A stretch of 64,000 nt of DNA from an uncultured Flavobacteriaceae bacterium (lineage in GTDB: Bacteria > Bacteroidota > Bacteroidia > Flavobacteriales > Flavobacteriaceae). Each line of letters begins with the position of its first letter. Position 1 is the stretch's first letter. The stretch spans positions 310,001-374,000 of the forward strand of contig CANNBV010000003.1 in NCBI GenBank assembly GCA_947502975.1, read 5' to 3'. A model generated the notes under the pieces. It was not told the origin of the DNA. It ran no database searches and saw only the letters and a program-made list of their open reading frames with translations. A program made the position numbers and the translations under genes. This document shows positions 56,403 to 64,000 of the stretch, piece after piece.

Positions 56403-56885
56403 ATGAAAATTATCAAAGTATTAATTACACCAATAATTCAAAAACATTGGTTTGCAGATTTGCTTTTTGCAATACTGCGATTTATCTGCGGCATGCTCTT
56501 AGCTATAGACTTTGGAGCCTCAAAATTTGGAATGCCTTGGACTCCAGACGATCGCAACTTGAGTTTTTTTGAAGTCGTAGCTTGGTTTCCAGAAGATGTA
56601 GCCTCATATGGCGGTATTTTTGCTATTGCTCCCGTATTCTTTGCTTGGATGGGTGCTTTTAGTGAAGCTGTAGGCGGGCTTCTATTAGCTATTGGCTTAA
56701 AAACTAGAGTAGCATCATTTTTAATTATGTGCACCATGTTAGTTGCCATTTTTATGCAAAAATGGAATCAAGGTACTTGGGGAATGTTACCAGCAATGGG
56801 CTTTTTATGGATTTCTGTTTATAATCTGTATTTAGGCTCTGGTCGTTTTGGTATTGACTATTTAATTTCTAAAACTTTAAAATAA
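56403..56885 (+). CDS. DoxX-family membrane protein
   Basis: A 160-residue integral membrane protein with four predicted helices. It has the DoxX signature ILRFICGMLLAIDFGASKFG near the first helix and FAWMGAFSEAVGGLLLAIGL in the second. The family includes quinone-linked and thiosulfate or redox-associated proteins, and its function here is unknown. It begins 101 bases after the AraC regulator and is followed 4 bases later by the lipoprotein gene, so it heads a short operon. Confidence 0.85.
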   Translation: MKIIKVLITPIIQKHWFADLLFAILRFICGMLLAIDFGASKFGMPWTPDDRNLSFFEVVAWFPEDVASYGGIFAIAPVFFAWMGAFSEAVGGLLLAIGLKTRVASFLIMCTMLVAIFMQKWNQGTWGMLPAMGFLWISVYNLYLGSGRFGIDYLISKTLK

Positions 56886-56889
56886 TATT

Positions 56890-57276
56890 ATGAAGACGTA
56901 CACTCTACTTTTATTTATAGCATTGTTTTTGGCGTATAGCTGCGTTCAAGATAAACATTCTAAGACCATTCATTTTAAAATCAATATGAAGCAAATTCAT
57001 AACATCAGCAATGTAGGACTTCGAGGAGATACGGCTCCTTTATCTTGGAATGAAACACTCTTACTAACTGATGAGGATGGTGATAGCATTTACGATGGTG
57101 AAATTCAACTAAATTCTGCAAGCTATGATATTGAGTTCAAATTTGTAAATCAAGACACCATTTTTGAACTTCAAGATCAGCCCAATAGAAGCATTCGTTT
57201 TGAATATAAACCAGAAAAAATAATTTACGAAGCTACTTTTAATAATCCTAATTCAGAAATCTCTAAAACAAAATAA
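56890..57276 (+). CDS. small lipoprotein with CBM20/48-like domain
   Basis: A 128-residue lipoprotein (lipobox AYSC, Cys18). The mature part is one early-set beta-sandwich: NISNVGLRGDTAPLSWN, EDGDSIYDGEIQL and YDIEFKFVNQD. The pattern GLRGDTAPLSW followed by DxDGDxIYDG is like starch-binding CBM20-type domains found in Bacteroidota lipoproteins and hydrolases. It carries no enzyme domain. The gene starts 4 bases after doxX and ends 2 bases before the GIN-domain gene, which fits translational coupling. Confidence 0.65.
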   Translation: MKTYTLLLFIALFLAYSCVQDKHSKTIHFKINMKQIHNISNVGLRGDTAPLSWNETLLLTDEDGDSIYDGEIQLNSASYDIEFKFVNQDTIFELQDQPNRSIRFEYKPEKIIYEATFNNPNSEISKTK

Positions 57277-57278
57277 AA

Positions 57279-58175
57279 ATGAAACAATTTATCACACTCA
57301 TCATATTTGTACTAAGTATCACTTTACACGCACAAATTAAAGGTAACAAACAAATTGAAACCAGAACGTTTAATTTTGAAAACGTTTCAACAATTAAAGT
57401 AGATTTATATGCAAAAATTACAATTGATGCTTCCGCAGAAGCAGGACTTTCAATTACTACCGATGCTAACTTATTTGATTATATAGATAAGGAAGTTGTA
57501 GACGGCACTATTCATTTTAATCAGAAAAAATGGATACAACCTTCAAAAGATATCATCATAACTATTGGCGCCCCTAATCTCGAACATATATTTCATGACA
57601 CGCATGATGTCACAAAAATCGTCAATGTAAACAATAACAAATTGAATGTTACTGCTCCCATTGGCAACGTGTTTATTGAAGGAAACACAAAAGAATTGCG
57701 CTTAGGCTCAGAACTTTCTACAATTGACGCTTCTAAGATTATAGCAGAAAACGCTTTTGTAAATCTTTGGAGTCGTGGTAGTGTAAAAGTGAATGCTAAG
57801 AACCAACTGTGGGCAAATGTATCTCAGAAAGGCAAACTCATTTTGATTAGAGAACCCAAATCTAAAAAAATTAAAACTACTGATAAAGATTATAATACTG
57901 TGATGCATTTTGAAGAGGCCTCTCCAAAGTTTATCAACTTCAAAATACGGAATAACAGTTTAAATAGACATAATTTTTTTGTTATTGGCCCAAAACCTGA
58001 TGGCTCTACGTTTAGCTATGGATTTCCAATGATGCCACAAGCTACAAGAAAGGAGTATTGGACAACTGGCACCAAAGTATATAAAGTGAATAAATTAGGA
58101 CTTAGGAAGTTATTGGTAACCATAAATGCTGATGATGAAAATGAGCTAGTGAAACTTTTTGATAAATCACATTAA
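57279..58175 (+). CDS. GIN-domain (DUF2807) exported protein
   Basis: A 298-residue exported protein (signal peptide 1-19, ending LHAQ). The GIN / DUF2807 beta-helical domain spans about residues 25-200: FENVSTIKVDLYAKITI, GLSITTDANLFDYI and repeats such as NKLNVTAPIGNVFIEGN and AFVNLWSRGSVKVN. A C-terminal extension (NRHNFFVIGPKPDGSTFSYG) is not part of that family. GIN proteins are putative surface adhesin heads of unknown role. It is the last gene of the doxX - lipoprotein - GIN run. Confidence 0.78.
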   Translation: MKQFITLIIFVLSITLHAQIKGNKQIETRTFNFENVSTIKVDLYAKITIDASAEAGLSITTDANLFDYIDKEVVDGTIHFNQKKWIQPSKDIIITIGAPNLEHIFHDTHDVTKIVNVNNNKLNVTAPIGNVFIEGNTKELRLGSELSTIDASKIIAENAFVNLWSRGSVKVNAKNQLWANVSQKGKLILIREPKSKKIKTTDKDYNTVMHFEEASPKFINFKIRNNSLNRHNFFVIGPKPDGSTFSYGFPMMPQATRKEYWTTGTKVYKVNKLGLRKLLVTINADDENELVKLFDKSH

Positions 58176-58195
58176 AACTATAAGTATCAAATCTG

Positions 58196-58227
58196 AACAC
58201 CTGCCTGTAAATAGACAGGTGTTTTTT
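58196..58227 (+). terminator. terminator after the GIN operon
   Basis: AACACCTG (58196-58203) pairs with CAGGTGTT (58216-58223), followed by TTTT. The loop can add CCTGT/ACAGG pairing as an alternative. It ends the DoxX - lipoprotein - GIN transcript. Confidence 0.88.
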
Positions 58228-58304
58228 AATCTAACCATATTGAGAATAACAATACTTTGCTTTGTGAATTGGTCTGTTTATCTTTAGCACAAATCAAAAC
58301 TGAA

Positions 58305-58778
58305 ATGAAAGCTGTAAATCTTCCTGAAATTAAAAAAGAGTTAAACACGCTTTCTAGCAATGAATTACAGCAACTCTGTTTACGTTTAGCGCGCTTTAAA
58401 AAAGAGAATAAAGAATTATTGACGTATTTGCTTTTTGAATCGCATGATGAAAGCGGATACATTTCTACTGTAAAGGGGTTTATGGATGAAGAGTTTGAAT
58501 TGATAAATACTATTAACTTCTACTACATTAAAAAAAGCATTCGTAAGATATTGCGAAACGTAAAAAAGTTTATCCGTTACTCACAACAAAAAGAAACTGA
58601 GGTGGAGCTCCTACTCTATTTTTGTGAAAAACTTAAAGATTTTACACCAAGTATCCAGCGAAGCACCCAATTGGTAAATATGTACCAAAGACAACTATTA
58701 CTTTCTAAAAAAACAATAGCAAAACTTCATGAAGATTTGCAATATGATTATAATTTGATGCTTGATGAATTAGAATAG
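58305..58778 (+). CDS. hypothetical helical cytoplasmic protein
   Basis: A 157-residue, highly charged, almost entirely helical protein with no signal peptide. It has MKAVNLPEIKKELNTLSSNELQ at the front, KKSIRKILRNVKKFIRYSQQKE in the middle, and a long C-terminal helix likely to be a coiled coil. The ATG at 58305 is preferred. The frame opens at a TTG 16 codons earlier, but those residues (MLCELVCLSLAQIKTE) are unlike the rest. No family is recognised. It stands alone after the GIN operon terminator. Confidence 0.6.
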   Translation: MKAVNLPEIKKELNTLSSNELQQLCLRLARFKKENKELLTYLLFESHDESGYISTVKGFMDEEFELINTINFYYIKKSIRKILRNVKKFIRYSQQKETEVELLLYFCEKLKDFTPSIQRSTQLVNMYQRQLLLSKKTIAKLHEDLQYDYNLMLDELE

Positions 58779-58944
58779 TTATAATCCTTAAATATCATAT
58801 CAGAAATAGGTTTTCATAAGTCTATTCAACAAGTGTAGTACAATTAAAAAGGATTCATCTCGTTATGTATTGTTTTATAATGTCTTCGAATAGTAATATC
58901 AATTTATAAAGCTATTCAATTTAAACATTCTAAAACTAAAAGAG

Positions 58945-59544
58945 GTGCTTACCAAAAAGTCGTTATCTACCATATTAATATTGCTCAGTCTTCTGAAACT
59001 AAATGCACAACAAGAAAATAGCTTAACATTAAGAGTTGAACCAGGGATTATTATATTTTCAGATTCTGAAAATATTAGTTTACTTATTAATGCTGAGCCC
59101 AAAATAAAAATTTCAGGAAATGGTGTCATTGGGCTACGATTTGGACTTGCAGTTAATTCACAAAAATTTAATACTACTAATCAACAATATTTTATAGATG
59201 ATGAGTACGATAATGCCATATTATCCTTTGTGCCTACCTATGATTATTATTTCAATGAAAACAAATATCGTCCTTATGCTGGTTTAGGAATAGGGTATTA
59301 TTTATTAAATTACATAGATATAAATCGAATTGGCTCTAGTAAAATTTTGGAGGGAAATGTTAAAGATAAAGCAGGACTATTATTAAGATGCGGGATTGAG
59401 TTTGGCAACACAAGATATGGGCTAGAATACAATTTTATTCCTAAAGCTGATATAGAAATACCAAATGGTGAAATAGTAGGAACAGTTAACAATAGCTATT
59501 TAGGGCTATCGGTAGGATTTACTATAGGACGTGGAAAAGTCTAA
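58945..59544 (+). CDS. outer-membrane beta-barrel protein (GTG start)
   Basis: A 199-residue exported protein with a signal peptide (residues 1-21, ending LNAQ) and about eight alternating strands. Barrel-like features include YRPYAGLGIGYYLLNY and LLRCGIEFGNTRYGLEYNFIP, with a last strand LGLSVGFTIGRGKV. It is in the size range of small OmpA/OmpW-type barrels. The start is GTG at 58945, as there is no ATG in frame before the signal peptide. Substrate or partner unknown. It ends 43 bases before the convergent bshA stop. Confidence 0.68.
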   Translation: MLTKKSLSTILILLSLLKLNAQQENSLTLRVEPGIIIFSDSENISLLINAEPKIKISGNGVIGLRFGLAVNSQKFNTTNQQYFIDDEYDNAILSFVPTYDYYFNENKYRPYAGLGIGYYLLNYIDINRIGSSKILEGNVKDKAGLLLRCGIEFGNTRYGLEYNFIPKADIEIPNGEIVGTVNNSYLGLSVGFTIGRGKV

Positions 59545-59587
59545 TAGAAATCTGACAAAGGTTTTATCTATAAACTAATTTCAAAAC

Positions 59588-60724
59588 CTATAACACCAAA
59601 CACTTAGATAATGTATCCTGATAAATAGCTTCATATTGTGGCACAATAGCATGTAAGTCAAACTTTAAAGCTTCATTTCTAGCATTATCTTTAAATGATT
59701 TTAGGCGTTTTTCGTCTTTTAAAATGTAAAGTGCATTTTTAATCATATCATCAGTATCTCCAACCTTACTTAAAAACCCAGAAACACCATGGGTATTAAC
59801 TTCAGGTATACCTCCTGTATTACTTGAAATCACTGCTACTCCAGATGCCATGGCTTCTAAAGCTGCTAATCCAAAACTTTCCGTTTGCGATGGTAGTAAA
59901 AACAAATCGCTAAAGCATAAAATTTTATCTATTTCGTTACTTCTTCCAAAGAAAATAACCTTATCCAAAATTCCTAAATCTCTACACTGATTCTCAATCT
60001 TTTCCTTTTCAGGACCTTCACCAATAAACATGAGTTTGGCAGGAATTTCCTTTTGAATACCATAAAACACCTTAATTACATCTTGAACACGTTTTACGGG
60101 GCGTAAATTACTAATATGTGTAATGATTTTTTCATGATCTTCAGCCATCATACCACGTTGACAATCCGTAAAACCATGGTTATATTTATCTAAATCGATA
60201 AAATTGGGTACTACGTGGATATCATTTTTAATATCAAATAAACGCAAGGTGTCATCTTTTAAACTTTGCGAAACTGCTGTAACGGCATCAGACTTATTAA
60301 TACTAAATGTTACTGCTGGTTTATAAAATGGATGACTACCTACCAGAGTAATATCTGTACCATGAAGTGTAGTTACAATAGGTACATGAATGCCTTCTTC
60401 TTGTAACATTTTCTTTGCCATGTATGCCGCATAAGCATGTGGAATAGCATAATGTACATGTAAAATTTCAATCTTATGAAGTTTTACCATATCCACTAAC
60501 TTACTCGATAGTGCTAATTCGTAGGGTTGATAATGAAATAGTGGATATTCTGGAACATTTACCTCATGATAATGCACATGATTACTCAAGAGTTCTAATC
60601 TTACAGGCTGATTATAGGTTATAAAGTGAATTTCGTGACCACGTTTTGACAATTCTAAGCCTAACTCTGTAGCTACTACACCACTACCTCCAAACGTTGG
60701 ATAACAAACAATTCCAATTTTCAT
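59588..60724 (-). CDS. bshA: N-acetyl-alpha-D-glucosaminyl L-malate synthase BshA
   Basis: A 378-residue GT4 glycosyltransferase that joins GlcNAc from UDP-GlcNAc to L-malate, the first step of bacillithiol synthesis. The N-terminus MKIGIVCYPTFGGSGVVATELG is highly diagnostic. Later blocks are HVHYAIPHAYAAYMAK, TTLHGTDITLVG, VSQSLKDDT, the nucleotide-sugar site ISNLRPVKRVQDV, and QTESFGLAALEAMASGVAVIS. Bacillithiol is the low-molecular-weight thiol of many Bacteroidota. It follows the GH3 fusion gene after 10 bases on the same strand. GlmM at 40642 feeds the same UDP-GlcNAc pool. Confidence 0.95.
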   Translation of the reverse strand: MKIGIVCYPTFGGSGVVATELGLELSKRGHEIHFITYNQPVRLELLSNHVHYHEVNVPEYPLFHYQPYELALSSKLVDMVKLHKIEILHVHYAIPHAYAAYMAKKMLQEEGIHVPIVTTLHGTDITLVGSHPFYKPAVTFSINKSDAVTAVSQSLKDDTLRLFDIKNDIHVVPNFIDLDKYNHGFTDCQRGMMAEDHEKIITHISNLRPVKRVQDVIKVFYGIQKEIPAKLMFIGEGPEKEKIENQCRDLGILDKVIFFGRSNEIDKILCFSDLFLLPSQTESFGLAALEAMASGVAVISSNTGGIPEVNTHGVSGFLSKVGDTDDMIKNALYILKDEKRLKSFKDNARNEALKFDLHAIVPQYEAIYQDTLSKCLVL

Positions 60725-60734
60725 GTATTATATT

Positions 60735-63647
60735 TTAATCTTCAATCGCTTCGTATATATAGCGTTGAATTTCTGTTCTTATATTTTCTTTAAGCAATAA
60801 GTTTTTTCCAGCATTAGGATATGTTCTATTTGCCAAAAACACATAAACAATTTCTTCATCAGGATCTGCCCATGCATAGGTTCCTGTGAAACCTGAATGT
60901 CCAAAACTAGTCATAGATATACAACCACATGTAGGGCCTTCATCACCTAATTGAGGTTTATCAAAACCAACACCTCTCCTATTGTCTTTTTCGCAATAAT
61001 AGCATCTGTTAAATTTATCAACAGTTTGTGGGCTTAAATAACGTTTTCCACCATAAAACCCTTTTTGCAAATACATTTGCATAATTTTCGCCACATCATT
61101 GGCATTACTGAACACACCTGCATGCCCTCCTACACCATCTTGCATTGCTGCTCCCATATCGTGCACATAGCCTTGTACTTCCTGATGTCGATAATAATTG
61201 TCTACTTCAGTGGGGACAATATGTTGATTACTTATTTTTCGATATGGATTGTACATTGTGTAATTAGCGCCTAATGATTGATAAAAATGTGTTTGTGCCA
61301 ATTCATCTAATCTTTTGTCGTAATGTTTTTCAATAAATTTCTTTAAAATGTAATACGGAAAATCACTATATCTATAACGCAATCGGTCTAAAAGTTCAGA
61401 CTCTCTAATAATTTTTTGAATAGAATCCTGATAATCAGTTCTTAAATACAAATTATTCGCAACTTCTATATTGAATTTTTTACTCTTTTCTCTTCTATAA
61501 TATTTTCCACTAGGGCGTTTAGTTATCGTATCTAAAGTGTGATAATAAAACGGTTCCCATGGACGCAAACGTGCATAATGAGACAGCATTTGTTTTATAG
61601 TGATTCCAGATTTATTAGACCCTTTATACTCTGGTAATAATTCTGACAATGGACTATTTAGCGATACAAGGCCCTTTTCTTCCATTTCCATAACCAATGG
61701 TAATGTTGCTAAAATTTTGGTCAAAGATGCCACATCATAAATGTCATCAAATGAAACCTTTTGCTTGCCTTTGTAGGTATGCTTTCCAAAGTTTTTATTG
61801 TAAATCACTTTACCTTTTCGCGCAATTAATAATTGGATGCCTGGTGTCATCATAGAATCTACTGCAACTTTAGCTATAGAATCTATACGTTCTAATTTTA
61901 CAGAATTCATCCCAACCCGCTCAGGTATTGTATAACCTAAACGTTTTAATGCATTGTTTTCTAACCCTTCACCTGATTTAAAAAACTGACCAATAGAAAC
62001 AGGAAGTTTGCCTTTTGACGGTAAAGCTCCAAAAATAATCTGAGCCGATTTTTCCTGAGCAATCTTACTATTTTGATAACTTACTACTATACTTTCAATA
62101 TTTTCTATGGTTTTTAAGTCATCTAAAGCATATGGCTTTACAAATGCATCTAAGACAACATCATGAGTTCTAGCAATTTCATAAAGCCAAACAAGTTCTT
62201 CGTTCTCAAACTTATAAGATTTCCATGGATTTGCATCAGAACGGTGAAGCCCAACTACTACAGTATTATAGGATTTCAATTTGTTCATTAATTCATCGAG
62301 TTTATCAGCTTCAATCTTATGAACTTTTGTGTATTTTTTCAATTCATTATAAAAATGACTTCCATCATCCTCACCCAAGGCCACGTAAGCTATTTTTTTA
62401 GTTTCCAAACGCGTAAAAGGCACTAAATCATTTTTATTTTTAACAACGGTAATGGCATTTTCTAATAGCTCTTCATATAAAATATCATCTTTCTGCCTAT
62501 TTAAATGCTTGTGCAAATCGTATAGGCCAACTGGTTCGTAGTTATGTAAACCTACCTTATATTTAGCCATTAAAATCTTTTTTACAGAATGCGCTAAACG
62601 ATCTTCCGTAATTTCACCTTTATTATATGCCTCAATAATTTTTCCAACACCAATTTCTACATCTTCAGACATTAACATAACATCATTACCAGCTTTAAAG
62701 GCTGCTAAGTCTATATCGCCAGTATCACTAAAGTTTGCAGCCCCTTTCATGGTTAAAGCATCTGTAAAGATCAAACCTTTAAACCCTAAGGAATCTTTTA
62801 AAATATCAGTAACTATATGTTTTGACAAAGAAGAAGGATATCCCTCTCTAGATTCTAAGCTAGGTACATTTAAATGCGCAACCATAACGCTTGACAAACC
62901 TTTTTGGATAAGTTTTTTATAAGGGTATAACTCTACTGAATCAATACGTTTAGCACTAAAATTAATTGTTGGCAACGTGTGATGTGAATCTGCTTCTGTA
63001 TCGCCATGACCAGGAAAATGTTTCGCATTTGCTAAAACACCAGCACTTTGCATGCCTTTCATAAAGGCTAAGGCTTTTTCAGTAACATTGTCTCTGTCTT
63101 CCCCAAAAGAACGATTACCAATAATTGGGTTTTTTGGATTTGTATTAATATCAACAACAGGAGCAAAATTAAAATGAACCCCTAAACGCTTGCAGTGTTC
63201 ACCTATTTGTCTTCCTGTTTGTTCCACAAGTGTATTGTTCTTAATTGCACCTAAAGCCATGTTATATGGAAAAGCGTATGTAGAATCTAAACGCATACTT
63301 AAGCCCCATTCAGCATCCATACCAATAAGCATGGGTAATTTTGATATAGCCTGTAATTCGTTATTTAAAATTGCTTGACGCTTTGGCCCACCATTTGAAT
63401 AAATAATACCTCCAATATGGTGATTTTGAATTAAGTCAATCACCTTATTTTTAGCAATTGCATTTTGATTAGACATTACCTGAACCATATACAACTGCCC
63501 CACTTTTTCTTTAAGTGACATTATTTTATAGATACTATCAACCCATTTTTCCTGAGCTTTAGCATCTTTAGTTAGCAATGGATTTAAAATATTTTGCCCA
63601 CTTAAGAGAGAACATGAAAATAATAGGATATAAAAGATATGGCGCAT
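60735..63647 (-). CDS. GH3 beta-N-acetylhexosaminidase / serine beta-lactamase-family fusion
   Basis: A 970-residue exported protein (signal peptide 1-17). Residues about 30-365 are a NagZ-like GH3 domain with KHFPGHGDTEADSH and the nucleophile Asp296 in FTDALTMKG. A C-terminal GH3-type alpha/beta domain lies at about 370-560. Residues about 580-965 form a class C beta-lactamase/PBP4-like serine hydrolase with S-x-x-K (SLTK, 641-644), YSD as the Tyr motif and HSGFTG in the KTG position. This two-enzyme layout is common in Bacteroidota and is thought to cut peptidoglycan sugars and possibly peptides, but neither activity is proven here. It precedes bshA by 10 bases. Confidence 0.9.
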   Translation of the reverse strand: MRHIFYILLFSCSLLSGQNILNPLLTKDAKAQEKWVDSIYKIMSLKEKVGQLYMVQVMSNQNAIAKNKVIDLIQNHHIGGIIYSNGGPKRQAILNNELQAISKLPMLIGMDAEWGLSMRLDSTYAFPYNMALGAIKNNTLVEQTGRQIGEHCKRLGVHFNFAPVVDINTNPKNPIIGNRSFGEDRDNVTEKALAFMKGMQSAGVLANAKHFPGHGDTEADSHHTLPTINFSAKRIDSVELYPYKKLIQKGLSSVMVAHLNVPSLESREGYPSSLSKHIVTDILKDSLGFKGLIFTDALTMKGAANFSDTGDIDLAAFKAGNDVMLMSEDVEIGVGKIIEAYNKGEITEDRLAHSVKKILMAKYKVGLHNYEPVGLYDLHKHLNRQKDDILYEELLENAITVVKNKNDLVPFTRLETKKIAYVALGEDDGSHFYNELKKYTKVHKIEADKLDELMNKLKSYNTVVVGLHRSDANPWKSYKFENEELVWLYEIARTHDVVLDAFVKPYALDDLKTIENIESIVVSYQNSKIAQEKSAQIIFGALPSKGKLPVSIGQFFKSGEGLENNALKRLGYTIPERVGMNSVKLERIDSIAKVAVDSMMTPGIQLLIARKGKVIYNKNFGKHTYKGKQKVSFDDIYDVASLTKILATLPLVMEMEEKGLVSLNSPLSELLPEYKGSNKSGITIKQMLSHYARLRPWEPFYYHTLDTITKRPSGKYYRREKSKKFNIEVANNLYLRTDYQDSIQKIIRESELLDRLRYRYSDFPYYILKKFIEKHYDKRLDELAQTHFYQSLGANYTMYNPYRKISNQHIVPTEVDNYYRHQEVQGYVHDMGAAMQDGVGGHAGVFSNANDVAKIMQMYLQKGFYGGKRYLSPQTVDKFNRCYYCEKDNRRGVGFDKPQLGDEGPTCGCISMTSFGHSGFTGTYAWADPDEEIVYVFLANRTYPNAGKNLLLKENIRTEIQRYIYEAIED

Positions 63648-63765
63648 AGGGGATTAATTAAGCAAAATGAATTAGTTAAATAATAACTAATAATCATGCC
63701 AAAATAACACTTTTAAAAAAAAGAGGAAAATACTTTAAGATAGTTTTATGTAGGCAATGATTTAT

Positions 63766-64000
63766 CTAAAACTTCAAGTTGATTTTGAACACGTTTGCAT
63801 TATCATCTAAATCAACTTCTTGGAGTTGTAATTCTAAAGCTTTTGAAGTGTGATTAAATTCAATATTACTTCCACTGCCTAAATGTGTGATATTTAAAAT
63901 ATCTCCATCTTTTAACTTAAAGGAATTATTGAGTGCTTTTATTTTTAAAATATCATTTGCTTTCCCTAAACATGTAGCATAAAGTGTATTCCCGTTTACT
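63766..64000 (-). CDS. probable GH29 alpha-L-fucosidase, C-terminal end (partial)
   Basis: Only the last 77 codons lie in the window. The open frame runs from the right edge to a TAG at 63766-63768, so the start is beyond base 64000. The translation begins VNGNTLYATCLGKANDILKI and continues with KLKDGDILNITHLGSG and a strand ending FKINLKF. This matches, by recollection, the C-terminal beta-sandwich of alpha-L-fucosidases (NGE-IYAT... block, L-GxxxxI). Catalytic residues are outside the window. It is upstream of the GH3 fusion gene on the same strand, with a 118-base gap. Confidence 0.6.
   Translation of the reverse strand, partial: VNGNTLYATCLGKANDILKIKALNNSFKLKDGDILNITHLGSGSNIEFNHTSKALELQLQEVDLDDNANVFKINLKF

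Noticed and set aside
58257-58304. TTG start 16 codons upstream for the helical hypothetical protein
   Set aside because: The extra residues are Cys/Leu-rich and unlike the charged helical body. An ATG follows at 58305.
1-64000. tRNA or rRNA genes
   Set aside because: The intergenic regions were read for cloverleaf patterns, CCA ends and rRNA-like sequence; none was recognised.

Overview
The window looks like a chromosomal segment of a marine-type Flavobacteriaceae species (phylum Bacteroidota). The base composition is AT-rich. Several genes are preceded by the Bacteroidota -7 motif TAnnTTTG, and recognisable Shine-Dalgarno sites are scarce. Type IX secretion (T9SS) components and substrates are present (PorQ, a PorP/SprF-family protein, one type B and one type A sorted protein). 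Other flavobacterial hallmarks are a fused E1 alpha/beta 2-oxoacid dehydrogenase, BshA for bacillithiol, GIN-domain proteins and many small exported proteins or lipoproteins of unknown role. No tRNA, rRNA, CRISPR array, transposase, integrase or prophage gene was seen.

Layout. 1-8385: the tail of an esterase, then an exported retropepsin-like protein abutting a triple glycogen-binding-domain protein, a small secreted protein, UvrD helicase (minus strand), and an M20D amidohydrolase / FMN glutamate-synthase-like / DUF operon. 8388-16578: a patatin phospholipase, then a 2026-residue PKD/Ig/SprB-repeat adhesin with a T9SS type B C-terminus and its PorP/SprF-family partner. 16579-23872: an M1 aminopeptidase, an unusual PHP phosphoesterase carrying two ACT-like domains, RecG, then a 0.8-kb non-coding tract. 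That tract holds a small orphan gene inside 12-bp inverted repeats, a folded palindromic element and REP-like repeats. 23873-35361: ribosomal protein S1 with a structured leader, a Kbp/YgaU-like protein, a carboxypeptidase-regulatory-domain protein, cmk, a T9SS beta-helix protein, and the minus-strand lon / LysM / porQ cluster. 35588-45894: paired paralogous lipoproteins, rhomboid protease, LpxL-like acyltransferase, sulfatase, GlmM, ACP phosphodiesterase, gamma-glutamyltransferase and two unknown genes. 46041-55094: UvrA, a LOG-family protein, a degenerate M1 peptidase fused to a probable outer-membrane barrel, and fused E1. 55129-64000: a membrane-anchored AraC regulator followed by DoxX, carbohydrate-binding lipoprotein and GIN-domain genes, two small genes, BshA, a GH3-serine hydrolase fusion, and the 3' end of a probable GH29 fucosidase.

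How it fits together. Housekeeping genes (uvrD, uvrA, recG, rpsA, cmk, glmM, lon) are interleaved with cell-surface functions. Two large T9SS cargo proteins lie in the same window as two T9SS outer-membrane proteins. Several genes touch envelope carbohydrate or peptidoglycan metabolism (GlmM, GH3 fusion, LysM proteins, sulfatase, fucosidase, CBM48-like proteins).

The points most worth following up are the inverted-repeat-bounded orphan gene at 22970-23566, the PHP-ACT-ACT protein at 18892-20580, the catalytically degenerate peptidase-barrel fusion at 49694-52525, and the structured palindrome at 23622-23704. All functional calls are by reading motifs and family resemblance. No database search was possible.
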